Positions 13,863 through 25,150 of a DNA stretch of 64,000 bases are shown here, one piece after another. Made by a program: the position numbers and the translations under genes. Location of the stretch: contig OY992836.1 in the NCBI GenBank assembly GCA_963921425.1, positions 16,633,614 through 16,697,613 of the forward strand, given 5' to 3'. This DNA is from Dryas octopetala. Lineage: Eukaryota; Streptophyta; Magnoliopsida; Rosales; Rosaceae. Within the stretch, counting starts at the first letter, position 1; each line of letters starts with the position of its first letter. A model generated the notes under the pieces. That model did no database searches. It saw nothing but the letters and a program-made list of their open reading frames with translations, and was not told where the DNA came from.

Positions 13863-14904
13863 GGCTTTATTTAAGCACTTGATAATGTAATTTCACTCTT
13901 GTATCTAATCATATCTTCTTCCTTTATCAAAATTTTTTCATAACAAAATTTAGAGCAGCAGTAAGTAATTACGTACCATAGATTTATGTTATAATGTTGT
14001 GTGTCATGTTATGATGATGATGATGATGATAGACTCATATTGTTTGAAATAAACAGAATAATCTGCTTACATTTTATGTTTGCGTCCAAAACAATATCAT
14101 TTTGGGGGTTCTTTTTTAATGAAGTTGTAGCTCTCATATTCAATCTCTCTTATGTTCTAACTTCCTCTGTCACTCACATAGCATGACACAACAAAAAACA
14201 GACAACCTAAAAAAAATTCTTCCACTTGTTTGCAAGAAGAATTAGTGACACGCGAGCCCTTTGAAAAAACAAAATTAAGACTGAACATGAAAAAAATCCT
14301 TTTTTCAAAAAATTCTTTGGATGGTGGACTGCAAAACAAGCTAACAGAAAAAAGAAGGAAACAAGTCATCAACTTCAGATTGAATAAACCAGAAAAACAA
14401 GACCAAAAATCAGTGTCCCTTATTTCTTCTTTGGTGGCGATTTTGACACTCCGCTCTCTTATTTTATGTTCGAAAATTGCTACTCTTCTTTTTTGGTGTC
14501 GGTGAAGTGGGTAAATAAGACAGTGGTCTGCAGATAAAAAAGGCCAGAAAACTGTTTAAAACGAATATGGACATGTGATATTAGGACAAATTAATAATGC
14601 AGGATATGTTCTCTGTTGTGTCCCGTGATTATTCACCAAACAATGGTCAAGTTGCAACTTGCAATGCCTAACATATATATATGCTAAAGTCTAAACTGCT
14701 CCCTGAGGTTGGTGAAATTTCTAGCTGGTGTCCACCAAGTTGCAATCCGTGTATTCTAGTTTGGGAACCTGCATTCACTGAAGTCCATGTTATGTACACA
14801 TGACATGTCTCAATTTCACTGTGCAATGAAAAATGACAAATTAAAATATCACGACAATCACAACTACAACATGAATCAAAATGATAAAAATTAAAAGATG
14901 AAAG
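13863..14904. other. Intergenic, downstream of the PME44-like gene
   Basis: Probable 3' UTR of the PME44-like gene, then an ATG-triplet microsatellite at 14011-14030. The stretch 14680-14890 has the look of a dispersed plant repeat but I cannot classify it. No gene seen. Confidence 0.55.
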
Positions 14905-15217
14905 TGTGAGAACGTGGAGTGTTATCACATATTGGAAAAATATAATATTGTATAGTGATTTATAAGGGTTTGGACTATTTCTCCTATTGTCAATTGGTTT
15001 TGAAATTGATGCTTAAATTCTTTTATGGTATCAGAGCAGGTTCGCCCACGTGTGTTTGGCCAAGCGGCCACACATGCTCCACGTCACCCAATATGAGTTG
15101 AGAATGTGAAGTGTTATCCCACATTGGAAAAATATAACCTTGCATAGTGATTTATAAGGGTTTGGACTACTTCTCATATTATCAATTGATTTTGGAATAG
15201 ATGCTTAGATTTCTTCA
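14905..15217 (+). mobile_element. TRIM retrotransposon (terminal-repeat retrotransposon in miniature)
   Basis: Two direct repeats of 119 bp (14907-15025 and 15099-15217), both starting TGAGAA, differ at about 17 positions by eye. Directly after the first lies TGGTATCAGAGC (15026-15037), the primer-binding site complementary to initiator tRNA-Met. The inner part is only 73 bp with no coding capacity. This LTR, PBS, LTR layout is diagnostic of a TRIM. An AAAG motif borders both ends but the exact target duplication is unsure. The element must be moved by proteins from another retrotransposon. Confidence 0.85.
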
Positions 15218-16210
15218 AAGAAGTTCAAAAAACTGTCAAAAGGGTCTATGACCCCACATCCGAAATAAGGGTAAGGAATAGTAAAAAGATACCATTTTCT
15301 TCATCATTTTGATTCACACCATTTCTTTTGGAGTTTGTGAGTTAGACTGTTGCACACTTGCACTTGCAAGGTCAAGCTCTTACCAAAAAAAAAATGTAAG
15401 GTCAAGCAACAGAGTGACTCAGAAACTCCCAAAGGTGATTTTTACTCCCTAGTCCCACCCACACGGCCATGTGGTCCATCAGTCCATGTCCATTTTTATC
15501 AAACATGACAAAAAATATCCTGCAGAGAGGACCTTCCTCCCATCCCTTTGAATCCTCTCATAACATGAAACTCCAGTAATGGGACCAAAACAAAGATGAT
15601 GTGTGAACTATTAATTAAATTAATTAATTAATTAATAATTATATGCCTAGAGAATATTATTATTAACATTTTCTCAATATGCACTCCCCCTTCCCTTTAA
15701 TTCACTTTGGAGCTTTTCAACAGGACACCACCACTGCAAAAAGCCTATTTCCCGTGAAAGAAAGAAAGAAACAAAATGGGGGATTCAGTACTTATAATAT
15801 TCATGTTGTCATTATTATTATTCTTTTCCAAAACCTTATCAGAATCTGTGTAATCCTTCATTAACCTATGCAAAACCATGCAGCTTACGTTTCCAAAGAT
15901 CTTATTTAAGAAACCATAAACAAGTTATAAACTTGTGTATTGTATATATATAATCAGGGATTCTCATATTCACACTTGGTTTGGACAGATCCTATACGGA
16001 AATTCTTTACGCATGAAAAGTTTATTGTATAAGATTAGCATAAATATGATTTTTGTATAAGATCTCATCCGGACCAAATGTGGATGACTCAGGTGTGGAT
16101 GCTAGAATATATAATATATGTTTTTCTTCTGTGATTCTCTCTTACATATATGCTTCTCTTGTCTGTTACATGTTTAAAATTATCAGTTTTCTCTCATCAA
16201 TTGTACTGTT
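15218..16210. other. Intergenic, promoter side of the PME12-like gene
   Basis: AT-rich with a TTAATTAA-type repeat near 15615-15640. A TATATATA stretch near 15950 and another near 16105 are possible TATA elements of the next gene, but neither is decisive. No gene seen. Confidence 0.5.
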
Positions 16211-17973
16211 ATGGCTTCCTCCATTCCTAAACTGTTAATGCTCCTCTGCATAATCTCCTTCTCAACAGCAAGAGCTCTCCACAATTCTTCTTCTTCTTCT
16301 TCTTCCGAAAATACTACTTCTCTCAATCCTCATTTGTCTTCCATAAATTCATTCTGCAAGTCCACTCCATACCCAGATGTCTGCTTTGACTCATTGAAGC
16401 TCTCCATCTCAATAAACATCACTCCCAACATCCTCATCTACCTCCTCCAATCTCTCCAAGTTGCAATCTCCGAAGCCGGAAAGCTCTCCTATCTTTTCCA
16501 TGAGGCAGGACAGTCCTCAAACATCATTGAGAACAAAAGAGGAGCAATCCAGGATTGCAAGGACCTCCACCAAATCACTCTCTCTTCTTTACAAAGATCG
16601 GTGTCTCAAATCAAAGCAGCCAATAAAAAGAAACTAAATGATGCAAGAGCCTACCTCAGTGCTGCTCTTACAAACAAGAACACATGCTTGGAAGGCCTGG
16701 ACTCTGCCTCTGGTCCTATGAAGCCAGAACTGGTGAATTCCTTAACTAGTACATACAAGTATGTCAGCAATTCTCTCTCAGCTCTCTCAAGGCCCAGGGC
16801 TAATTCAAAAGGGCGTCACAACAGACGTCTAATGGGTGTTCCAACATGGTTGTCAAGGAAAGATCGCCAGATCTTAAAGAGCTCCGGCGATGAATATGAC
16901 CCGAGTGGGGTCCTGACAGTAGCTGCAGATGGGACTGGGAACTTCACCACCATCACTGATGCTGTGAATTTTGCTCCAAATAATAGTTATGACAGGATAA
17001 TCATCTATGTCAAACAAGGGGTTTATGATGAAAATGTGGAAATCCCAAGCTATAAGCCAAACATTGTACTTCTTGGAGATGGAAGTGACACCACTGTCAT
17101 CACTAGTAACAGAAGTGTAGGTGGTAATTGGACCACCTTCAGATCTGCAACAGTAGGTAATTGATTAAACCTTTAATCAATGAAGTCATTGGTTAATTTA
17201 TTGATTTTTCTTTGTGGGTTTTGAATCTAAGTTCAATCTGAATTAAACTCAATTTGCTTTTCCCCAACTTTTTAAAATTTTCAGCTGTTTCTGGGGAGGG
17301 GTTTCTGGCAAGAGACATAACAATTGAGAACAGGGCAGGACCAGAAAATTACCAAGCAGTGGCATTGAGAGTGAATGCAGACTTGGCTGCAATGTACAGG
17401 TGTGCCATTAATGGCTACCAAGACACATTGTATGTTCACTCTTTCAGACAATTTTATAGAGAGTGTGACATATCAGGGACCATAGATTATATATTTGGCA
17501 ATGCAGCAGTGGTGTTCCAGGCCTGCAACATTGTGTCCAAGATGCCAATGCCGGGACAATTCACGGTCATCACAGCACAGTCCCGGGACACTGAAGATGA
17601 GGATACCGGAATCTCAATTCAGAATTGTTCAATTGTGGCCACTGATGACTTGTACTCCAATTCCAGCAGTGTCAAAAGCTACTTAGGCAGGCCATGGAGG
17701 GTGTACTCTAGGACAGTGTTCTTGGAGTCCTACATTGATGACTTCATTGACCCAACTGGGTGGACACAGTGGCCTGGGGGCCTAGGCTTGGACACTTTGT
17801 ATTATGGAGAGTATGGAAATTCTGGGCCTGGTTCAGTGACAGATGGTAGGGTTGATTGGGAAGGGTATCACATTATGGATTACTATGATGCATCAAATTT
17901 CACAGTGTCTGAGTTTATTACTGGTGATGAATGGCTGGAGTCCACTTCATTTCCTTATGATGAAGGCATCTGA
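16211..17973 (+). CDS. Pectinesterase/pectinesterase inhibitor, PME12-like
   Basis: A wall pectin methylesterase of 544 residues from two exons, 16211-17156 and 17285-17973. The signal peptide (about 1-22) is followed by a Ser-rich linker and a PMEI domain with four Cys (49, 58, 116, 159). Two basic cleavage motifs follow, RRLM (205-208) and RQIL (219-222). The catalytic domain has Gln339, Gln361-Asp362, Asp383 (DYIFG), Arg451 and Trp453. The usual ENTAGPEKHQ segment reads ENRAGPENYQ, but the catalytic Gln is kept. The STPYPDVCFDSLKLSISINI region and the C-terminal TSFPYDEGI closely recall Arabidopsis PME12 (At2g26440), a different subclade from its neighbours. It lacks the second intron seen in the other three genes of the array. 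Confidence 0.94.
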
Positions 17974-19367
17974 TCTTCAAGATTTCTGTATCAATACTGT
18001 TCTTTCAAACAATTCCCTACAATATAAGAGGGATTATCAATATTTCATACTTTTTTTTTTGGTTATAAATAGGTATATCAAAGGATGGAAGTTGTATGGA
18101 TGTGGTCAATTATTTTCTGATATTATTCAACATGTTGGGAGGTTCAAATTGAGAACCCGAAACATTCTAGCATAGAATGCATGGGTGTATACAAAGTCCC
18201 CCTCACAGTCATCCTTACGTGTTTGTGGTTATGTGACTCGTTATTGTAAGAGGAATTGCATGTAAAAAATTTCGTGAATCCGAGAGAAAAGCTAACATTT
18301 TGGGCAGCATTATGTAGGATTTTGTGCTCAAAACCATGAAGAATAAATAAGGAAATTTAAGTGCAGCAAATTGGATTGATCCTGGAGACTTTGGATTGAT
18401 TCACCAGGAAGAAGAACTGAAAATTTGCAACGGGCAATCAATTGCCTGAGAAAAAATTTGAGGATTTTATGTTGGGCTATCAATCGGGCCTTGATTATTT
18501 TGTATCCTTCGCTGCCCAATTCATCTTTGAAGGACCAGATATAAGTATTAAACCTTCCTTTTATGAGGTTTCTTGCTCCCCAATTCACCCTAACTTATAC
18601 CCTAAGTCTTGCACTCTATAAATAAGACTTATAAGGTGCCGAAATTAGAGAAAATGCTTTTTTGTGAGAGCTTAAGAGAGAATTTAGGTTTCTAAGTGAG
18701 ATTTGCAAACAAGTGAGGGTTTGGTGTATTCATTGTAATATTATTTCTTAGTGGATTTATGCAGACATCCGTTGACGTAGTCCGATCAAATCAATTGGGT
18801 GAACCACGTTAATTGTATTGTATGTTCTAATTGTATTGTACTATTCAATCAATTGAGTCAGAGTAGTTATAATTCATGAGTCGCACAGTCCAAGGATTGG
18901 AGTAGTAGTCTCTGCCAAAGGAGTTTGTTTTTGTTATAGCTTAATCATAGCCTCACAAAAGAAAACACAGCCTGTAATTCATTCATTGACAAGTCTGAAC
19001 TATATACGTTCATATATAGTTTGAGAGCAAGGGGCAAAAGCGTAATTTCGGAAGCTGAAAGGTGACGTGGAGGAAAAAATTTCGCGGGGGAAATGCGGTT
19101 GGAAAGGAAAGGCACCCTGTTGTCGTCTCCCAACGAACTTTTGAAAAAAATAGAATACCTGAAAACTCTCCTGACCAGACCTCCTCTGTGAATTTCCAAA
19201 ATAATAACACGAGAGACTGAATTCTTAAAACCGAAGAACAAAGAGATAGGAAGAGGTTGAAAATCCGAAACGCCATCCCTGTTTGAATCTCTTGCTTGCT
19301 GTGTGCCTTGGCCTGAATTTCATCAAGGGCAGAGTAAACCTCTGCCTTGGCCTGGACTCTCTCAGCA
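17974..19367. other. Intergenic between PME12-like and PME45-like genes
   Basis: Mostly occupied by an LTR-like remnant (about 18310-18890, separate entry). The part from about 19000 is the promoter and leader of the next gene. No coding sequence seen. Confidence 0.55.
18310..18890 (+). mobile_element. Probable Copia-type solo LTR remnant
   Basis: Contains TATAAATA (18617-18624), then a GTGGATTTATGCAGAC segment and GACGTAGTCC followed by GGGTGAACCACGTTAA (about 18751-18812). That order matches the promoter and R-U5 part of plant LTR retrotransposons (GTGGA, ACGTAGGC, CGAACCACGTTAA). There is no adjacent primer site, gag or pol. The borders are approximate and no target duplication was fixed. 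Confidence 0.5.
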
Positions 19368-21381
19368 ATGGCATTCCAGGATTTCGACCAGATAACCGAA
19401 CGCCGAAAGGCCGAGAGGGCACGAAAGTTAAAGAAGAGGGTGATCATCGGAGTCGTGGTTGTTGTCCTCGTCATTCTAATCGGCGTGGGGGCCTTTATAG
19501 CCGTCAATAAATTCAACAACAAGGAGGGCAAGAGCAACAAGCAAAGCAAATCAGAGAATGCTAAAAATGCTCCTCCCAAGGCCGAACCGAAGAAAACCGA
19601 GGCATCCACCAATGGGAAGATGGTGAAAGAAATGTGTGGCGTGACGGATTACCAGGACAAGTGCCAAGAAATCCTGTCAAAGGCAGAGGGGGTATCGAAA
19701 CCCAGAGCATTCGTCCGGACTGCCATCTCAGCCGCCTCGGACGAGGCCAAGACTGCCTACGAAAAGGTTGGCGAGCTCAAATTCAACTCCGAAGAAGAGA
19801 AGGGAGCGTACGAGGATTGTAAGCAGCTGTTCGAAGACGCCAAGGAAGAATTGGGAGACTCCATTTCTCAAATGGGCAACAGCACTGAAGGCGGGAAGGT
19901 CAGAACGGGTGTCCTCAACAGTTGGTTGAGTGCGGTCATCTCTTACCAGCAGACCTGCATTGATGGCTTTCCCGATGGCCAGTTGAAGAAGGACTTGGAG
20001 AAGCAATTGCAGGCCACCAAGGAGCTCACCAGCAACTCCCTGGCCATGCTTTCGCTCTTCTCCTCGTTGCAGCTCCCCGGTACCGGCGCATCTTCGGGTT
20101 CAAAACGTCGTCTCTTGGCACACCACGACGACGGATTCCCCACCTGGATCACTCGCGAGGACCGGAGGATGTTGAAGAGGAACGATGAGAAGCTCACGCC
20201 CAATGTCACCGTGGCCAAAGACGCCACCGGAAACTTCAAAACCATTAATGAAGCGCTCAAAGCCATGCCTGAAAAATTCCAAGGACGGTATGTAGAAATT
20301 GTATTGTCCAACCCAAAAAACAAAATCTGAATTTCATACTCTTGTTCTGCTTGTTAATTTCATACCCTTGTCACAATTTCAGGTATGTCATCTACATTAA
20401 AGAAGGAGTCTATGATGAGAATGTGATTATAACAAAGAAGATGCAAAATGTGACCATATATGGTGATGGATCACAGAAGAGCATTATAACTGGAAACAAA
20501 AATTTTATAGATGGAGTTAGGACATTCCAAACTGCAACCTTTGGTATGTTCTCAACAAATTAGCTTATTTAAGAGATTTCTTGTCGCTCCATGCCGTTGT
20601 AGTTTGATGTTACTAAAGATCATTCCTGCAAAATGTTGATGTTACTAATTCCTTACTAATTTACAATTCTATTGCAGCGGCCATGGGAGATGGTTTTATG
20701 GCAAAATCCATGGGATTCAGAAACACAGCTGGTCCCGAAAAACACCAGGCAGTGGCTGCCAGAATCCAAGCAGACCGCGCCATTTTACTCAACTGCCGAT
20801 TTGAAGGGTACCAAGACACCTTGTATGCACAAACCCACCGGCATTTCTACAAAAGCTGTGTCATAGCCGGCACCATTGACTTCATCTTCGGCGACGCTGC
20901 AGCGGTGTTTCAAAACTGTTTGATTTATGTGAGGAAGCCTATGGAGAACCAACAGAACATGGTCACAGCCCAGGGAAGGACAGACAAGCGCGAAACCACG
21001 GGATTCGTGCTGCAGAACTGCAAGATCTTGCCGGACAAGGACCTCGAGCCGGTGAAGTCCCAGTTCAAGACCTACCTGGGGAGGCCATGGAAGGAGTACT
21101 CAAGGACCATAATCATGGAGTCAACCATTGAGGACTTAATTCATCCAGATGGGTGGTGTCCATGGGAAGGAGACTTTGGGCTCAAGACTCTGTATTATGC
21201 AGAGTACAACAACAAAGGACCAGGAGCCAAGACTGATAACAGAGTCAAGTGGCCTGGCTACAAGGGAGTCATTGATGAAAAAGAGGCTATGGAGTACACT
21301 GTAGGGCCTTTCTTGAAAGGGAATGCTTGGCTTCAAGGTGTCAAGGGGGTTCCTGCTCGCTTTGGCATGTTTGGAAATTAA
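19368..21381 (+). CDS. Membrane-anchored pectinesterase/pectinesterase inhibitor, PME45-like
   Basis: Pectin methylesterase of 594 residues; exons 19368-20287, 20383-20543 and 20678-21381. Instead of a plain signal peptide, a charged N terminus (MAFQDFDQITERRK) precedes a single hydrophobic segment (about 25-47), predicting a type II anchor or uncleaved signal. A Lys/Ser/Pro-rich linker leads to a PMEI domain with Cys at about 90, 99, 151 and 197. RRLL (247-250) and RRML (266-269) are candidate release sites. The catalytic set is intact: Gln384, Gln406-Asp407, Asp428, Arg496 and Trp498. The start is ATG 19368; the upstream TTG is rejected because MAFQDFD matches Arabidopsis PME45 (At4g33230). 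An extra intron splits FQGR/YVIYI. Confidence 0.94.
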
Positions 21382-23975
21382 TAAGACTACTTCAATCATG
21401 TGTCATACCAGATCATGATGATCATGATAATGCTGATGATCTACAAGAGTGGACCATGCATGATGAACATCTGTGTCTCTGGGGGTGTGAAAATGGTGGT
21501 GATGTTGTCAATTTCTTCTTTTTTTTTTTTTTTTAATTTCATGATCAAAAAGGGCAGTAAAAATTGACATCCTGTTGTACTTTGCAACACACTATCATTA
21601 TATATTAGCCATAACATAAAAATTAATTACTTAAAATGAGAAAAGATCGAGAAACCATCTTGTAGGTTGTATACAAGAATATTGAATATTTGCTAGGTTT
21701 CCAATATTTTCAAATTTTGGTCTTCAAAACTTTTCCACAAGGAGGAGAGTTCTCTCCCTCATGAGTATGGAAATATTATTAATTTTAGATGTCATTTCGA
21801 ATGGGTGTATTGTGGTGATGCAAAGTACATGGGAAATGGGAAATGGATTCTCTACTCTTGTTTTTTATGTTGCTTGACTTTTAATTCAAATATGAAGAGT
21901 TCTTTGACTTCTATTCTCTTGTATGTTTTAAGGTTTAACAACAAAACTCAAAGATACCGTATAATCTCTAAATTTTCAAATACAATATAAAACTCGATTT
22001 GAAAGTCAAGCAATATCAAGACAAGTAGAGATACGCTACATCTAACATGGTAGGTTAAATTAGAACTTGGAATGTGGTACTTAAACTAGTAATTTAATAA
22101 TCAGTAACACACCTTGAATTGATAGAATCTTCAAATGCAATAGATATATGAATTTGAAAGGAGATTAAAAAAAAAAAAAAAAAGTTTGTAATGCTAGTTG
22201 TTTACATTGACCTATAGGACACGGGCTTCTCTATCAGGGCCTGAACTTTCCCTGATAGGCCTTAAAAGGATTACTCCACCACCATGGTTTTTGTAGTCAA
22301 ATATGGGTTTGTGAATCTGGAGGTTGGGCCCAGTGGGCTAATACTCCACTCGAAGTTTTATTCCGAGTAACTAGATATACGAACTGGGGCTGGTAGCTCT
22401 GTAGATCAACGTATGAAATGGGCCTGGCTATAAGCCCAATATTTGTCAATTCTGTTAATGTACGGAAAAGAATGGTCATTGACTTGTATGGGCGATTTAG
22501 TTGTAAAAAGTAAGCATTTCAACGTGTTGTACACTTGTACCCAATGGCAAGAGTACCCTCACAGAAATAAAACACACTTGCCACTTTACCTCCATCCTCA
22601 CTCAACGAGTCTGGTTTTTCACAAAGTTGTGTAGCAATCTCCTCGCAATTACCAAACTATTTGTCGCGTAGTTAGATTTCCATAATTAAATATATACAAT
22701 CTAATTTTCATTAAACTTAGGTGTTAGATTCGATTTTCAAAAATCCAATCTAATAGTAGATTTTAACAAACAAATAGATCTTATTTCAATGATGAAAATA
22801 TAAATTAATTTCCATTTAATATACAAATGTATGTGGGTTAATTGATACAAATTTGTTCATGTATGGACTTGTAGATGGAACCAAGCTAAAGGTAGTATAT
22901 TAATGTGCATGCATGAGCTATTAATGGATACATTATGCATGCATGTAGTACTATAAAGAGTTATTTATACTTACATCTCATGAAATTTATTGTCTTTTCA
23001 TATATACTGATTTGGAGTTTTAAAAATTACATATACATCCCCTAAGGTTTCAAAATTGTTACACATAACCCCTGTAAGAAAACAATAAATAAACAAAGAA
23101 TAAGATATTTATATTGAAGTTGGACTTTACATCTTGAGTAATCTTATTAGGTCATTATACCTCCTTAGCATGCATTTTTTCATATATTTTCATTATTTTT
23201 CGTCTTACTGTAGGGGTTTATGTACAATAATTTTAAAATCTCAAGGAATGTATGTATAATTTTTAACACTCCAAAAAATATATGTATAAAGACAATAAAA
23301 CTCAGAAAGTAAATATAAATTACGCGTACTCTAAAATAAATAATAAAGTTGATGCATATAATCATCATATATTGTCGTTATTCCCTAGCTTAGAAGAGTT
23401 CAATTGTTATTCCTGACTTTTCTCATATTATTGGTGGTACCTACGTACTTATTAGATCGTCGGCTGACTGGCTGAATTTGACAAAAGTGCAATTTTCTTA
23501 TATATTGTGCATCAATCGCATTCACGTACATGTGCTAATGTCTCCTAAACCTCAAGAACAAGACATGGCATGGCATGCATATATTGCATGCCAGTTCAGC
23601 TCAAAACTTTCCTGTCATTTTCGTCCCATCTAAACAGCTGACTCATGACTAGTCACTAACCCTAACGGGATACATGATATTAATGAGACTAAACAATGAA
23701 GATTAATTGAAGACCCTAATTGGTATTAAAAATTCAGTCCCGGCCTTACACTTGTACACAACTTGGCCACATTAAACTAAGAATTTCTTGCAATTATCCT
23801 AACTAACAGAGTAACAGAACTCCAAAAACATGATTGGGGAGTAAGGGGCATTTCACTTTATAATTAAAATTTCTAGAGGTACGTGGAGGGGCTCATTAAA
23901 ATAGATGGTGCATGGCACTTAACTAGTACACGTACACCAACAATTAGTCGTCCTCTTATTCTTCACATCTTAGCT
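21382..23975. other. AT-rich intergenic stretch
   Basis: 3' UTR side of the PME45-like gene with a T run at about 21520-21534. Then gene-free, low-complexity DNA with a small inverted repeat near 22233-22258 and poly-A near 22168-22183. No gene seen. Confidence 0.6.
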
Positions 23976-25150
23976 AAGGTATTAAATTTCATTTTTTTAG
24001 GGTAGCAAAATTGAAACACATGTTTAATAATTTTTCAGGAAGATTTCGTCGAAATTTTCAAAATTTCGGCGAAATCTATCGAAATTTTTATATTTTATAT
24101 TTTCTCCAACTTCTGAAATTCACTAAAAATAGCTCGAGACTCCAAATAATTCACCGAAAAATTCTACGGACTCGTATCGATGAGTCTTAATTTCCTATAA
24201 CCTCAAAATATTCAAATTTCTTTCAAAAAAATTATGAAAAATCTTACTCTTATAATTTAATTCTAAAAAATAATAATCGTCAAATTCTTAAATTTTTATT
24301 TTTTAAAATTCATTTCCACACAACTAAGCTCTAGAACCACAACTAAAGGTCTAAGTTAGTTAAATAAATTTAAAGAAATTTCTAATTCCTTTAAACAAAC
24401 CTTAAAACAAATTTGAAAGATTTAAGTAACAAAATTATCATAAGCCAAAATTTGGGTTGTTACACTTAGTGAAGACAAAGCTTGGCTAGGTGAGAGGCAC
24501 GGAAAAAAAGGAAGGAAAGATTAAAAAAAAAAAAGACTGAAGAGAGAGGCATGGGGAAAAAAAGTAAGGAAAGAAAAAAAAAAAAAAAAAAAAGAGAAAA
24601 AAGGAGGGGGGGTTTGGGGCCTTTGGGCAATTGGAAAGAAAAAAAAAAGTTTGAGATTTCGTTTAGTTATTTTAAACCTTAAACTTTAATACATTTTTAT
24701 ATAAAAAAATAATTAAAAGTATCCTAAAGGTCCTAAAACCTAATATCCTAAAGAATATAGAGTATATAGGGTTTAATGTATAGATTATAAAGTATAAAGA
24801 GTATTAGGGTATATAGAATATATAGAGTAGTAGGGCTTATATTTTAGTGTATAACTGAATTATACAGTATAAAGAATATACTAATTTTGTTTATTCATTA
24901 TACTAATTTTATTTAACAGTATTTGCTCCAGCGCACATTATATTCACCTTATATCACATGAAACCTACTATATAATTTGATTTCTTCAATTTTTTTTATC
25001 AATTTAGTAGATAATATGTTAAATAAACATATGACAAAGTTTCATTCAAAATTTCCGTATTTTGATAGCAATTTTCATCAAATTTCTGTTGAACTTTAAA
25101 AATCTTCGAAATTTCCTCGAAACTCGAAATTTTATTCCTTGGTCTTAGCT
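23968..25150 (-). mobile_element. hAT-like non-autonomous DNA transposon (element 2)
   Basis: The element spans about 23976-25142, flanked by a perfect 8-bp duplication TCTTAGCT (23968-23975 and 25143-25150), the hAT hallmark. Ends are AAGGTATTAAATTTC on the left and, read from the right, CCAAGGAATAAAATTTCG. The right half (about 24580-25140) is the reverse complement of the left half of element 1, including a stretch with GCGCxCTGG-type sequence at 6754-6764 and 24927-24936. It is about half the length of element 1, with a poly-purine core (24480-24655) and no transposase. Confidence 0.8.

Noticed and set aside
19078-19090. TTTCGCGG-like degenerate E2F site upstream of the PME45-like gene
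   Set aside because: It fits only the loose WTTSSCSS consensus and there is no reason to expect cell-cycle control.
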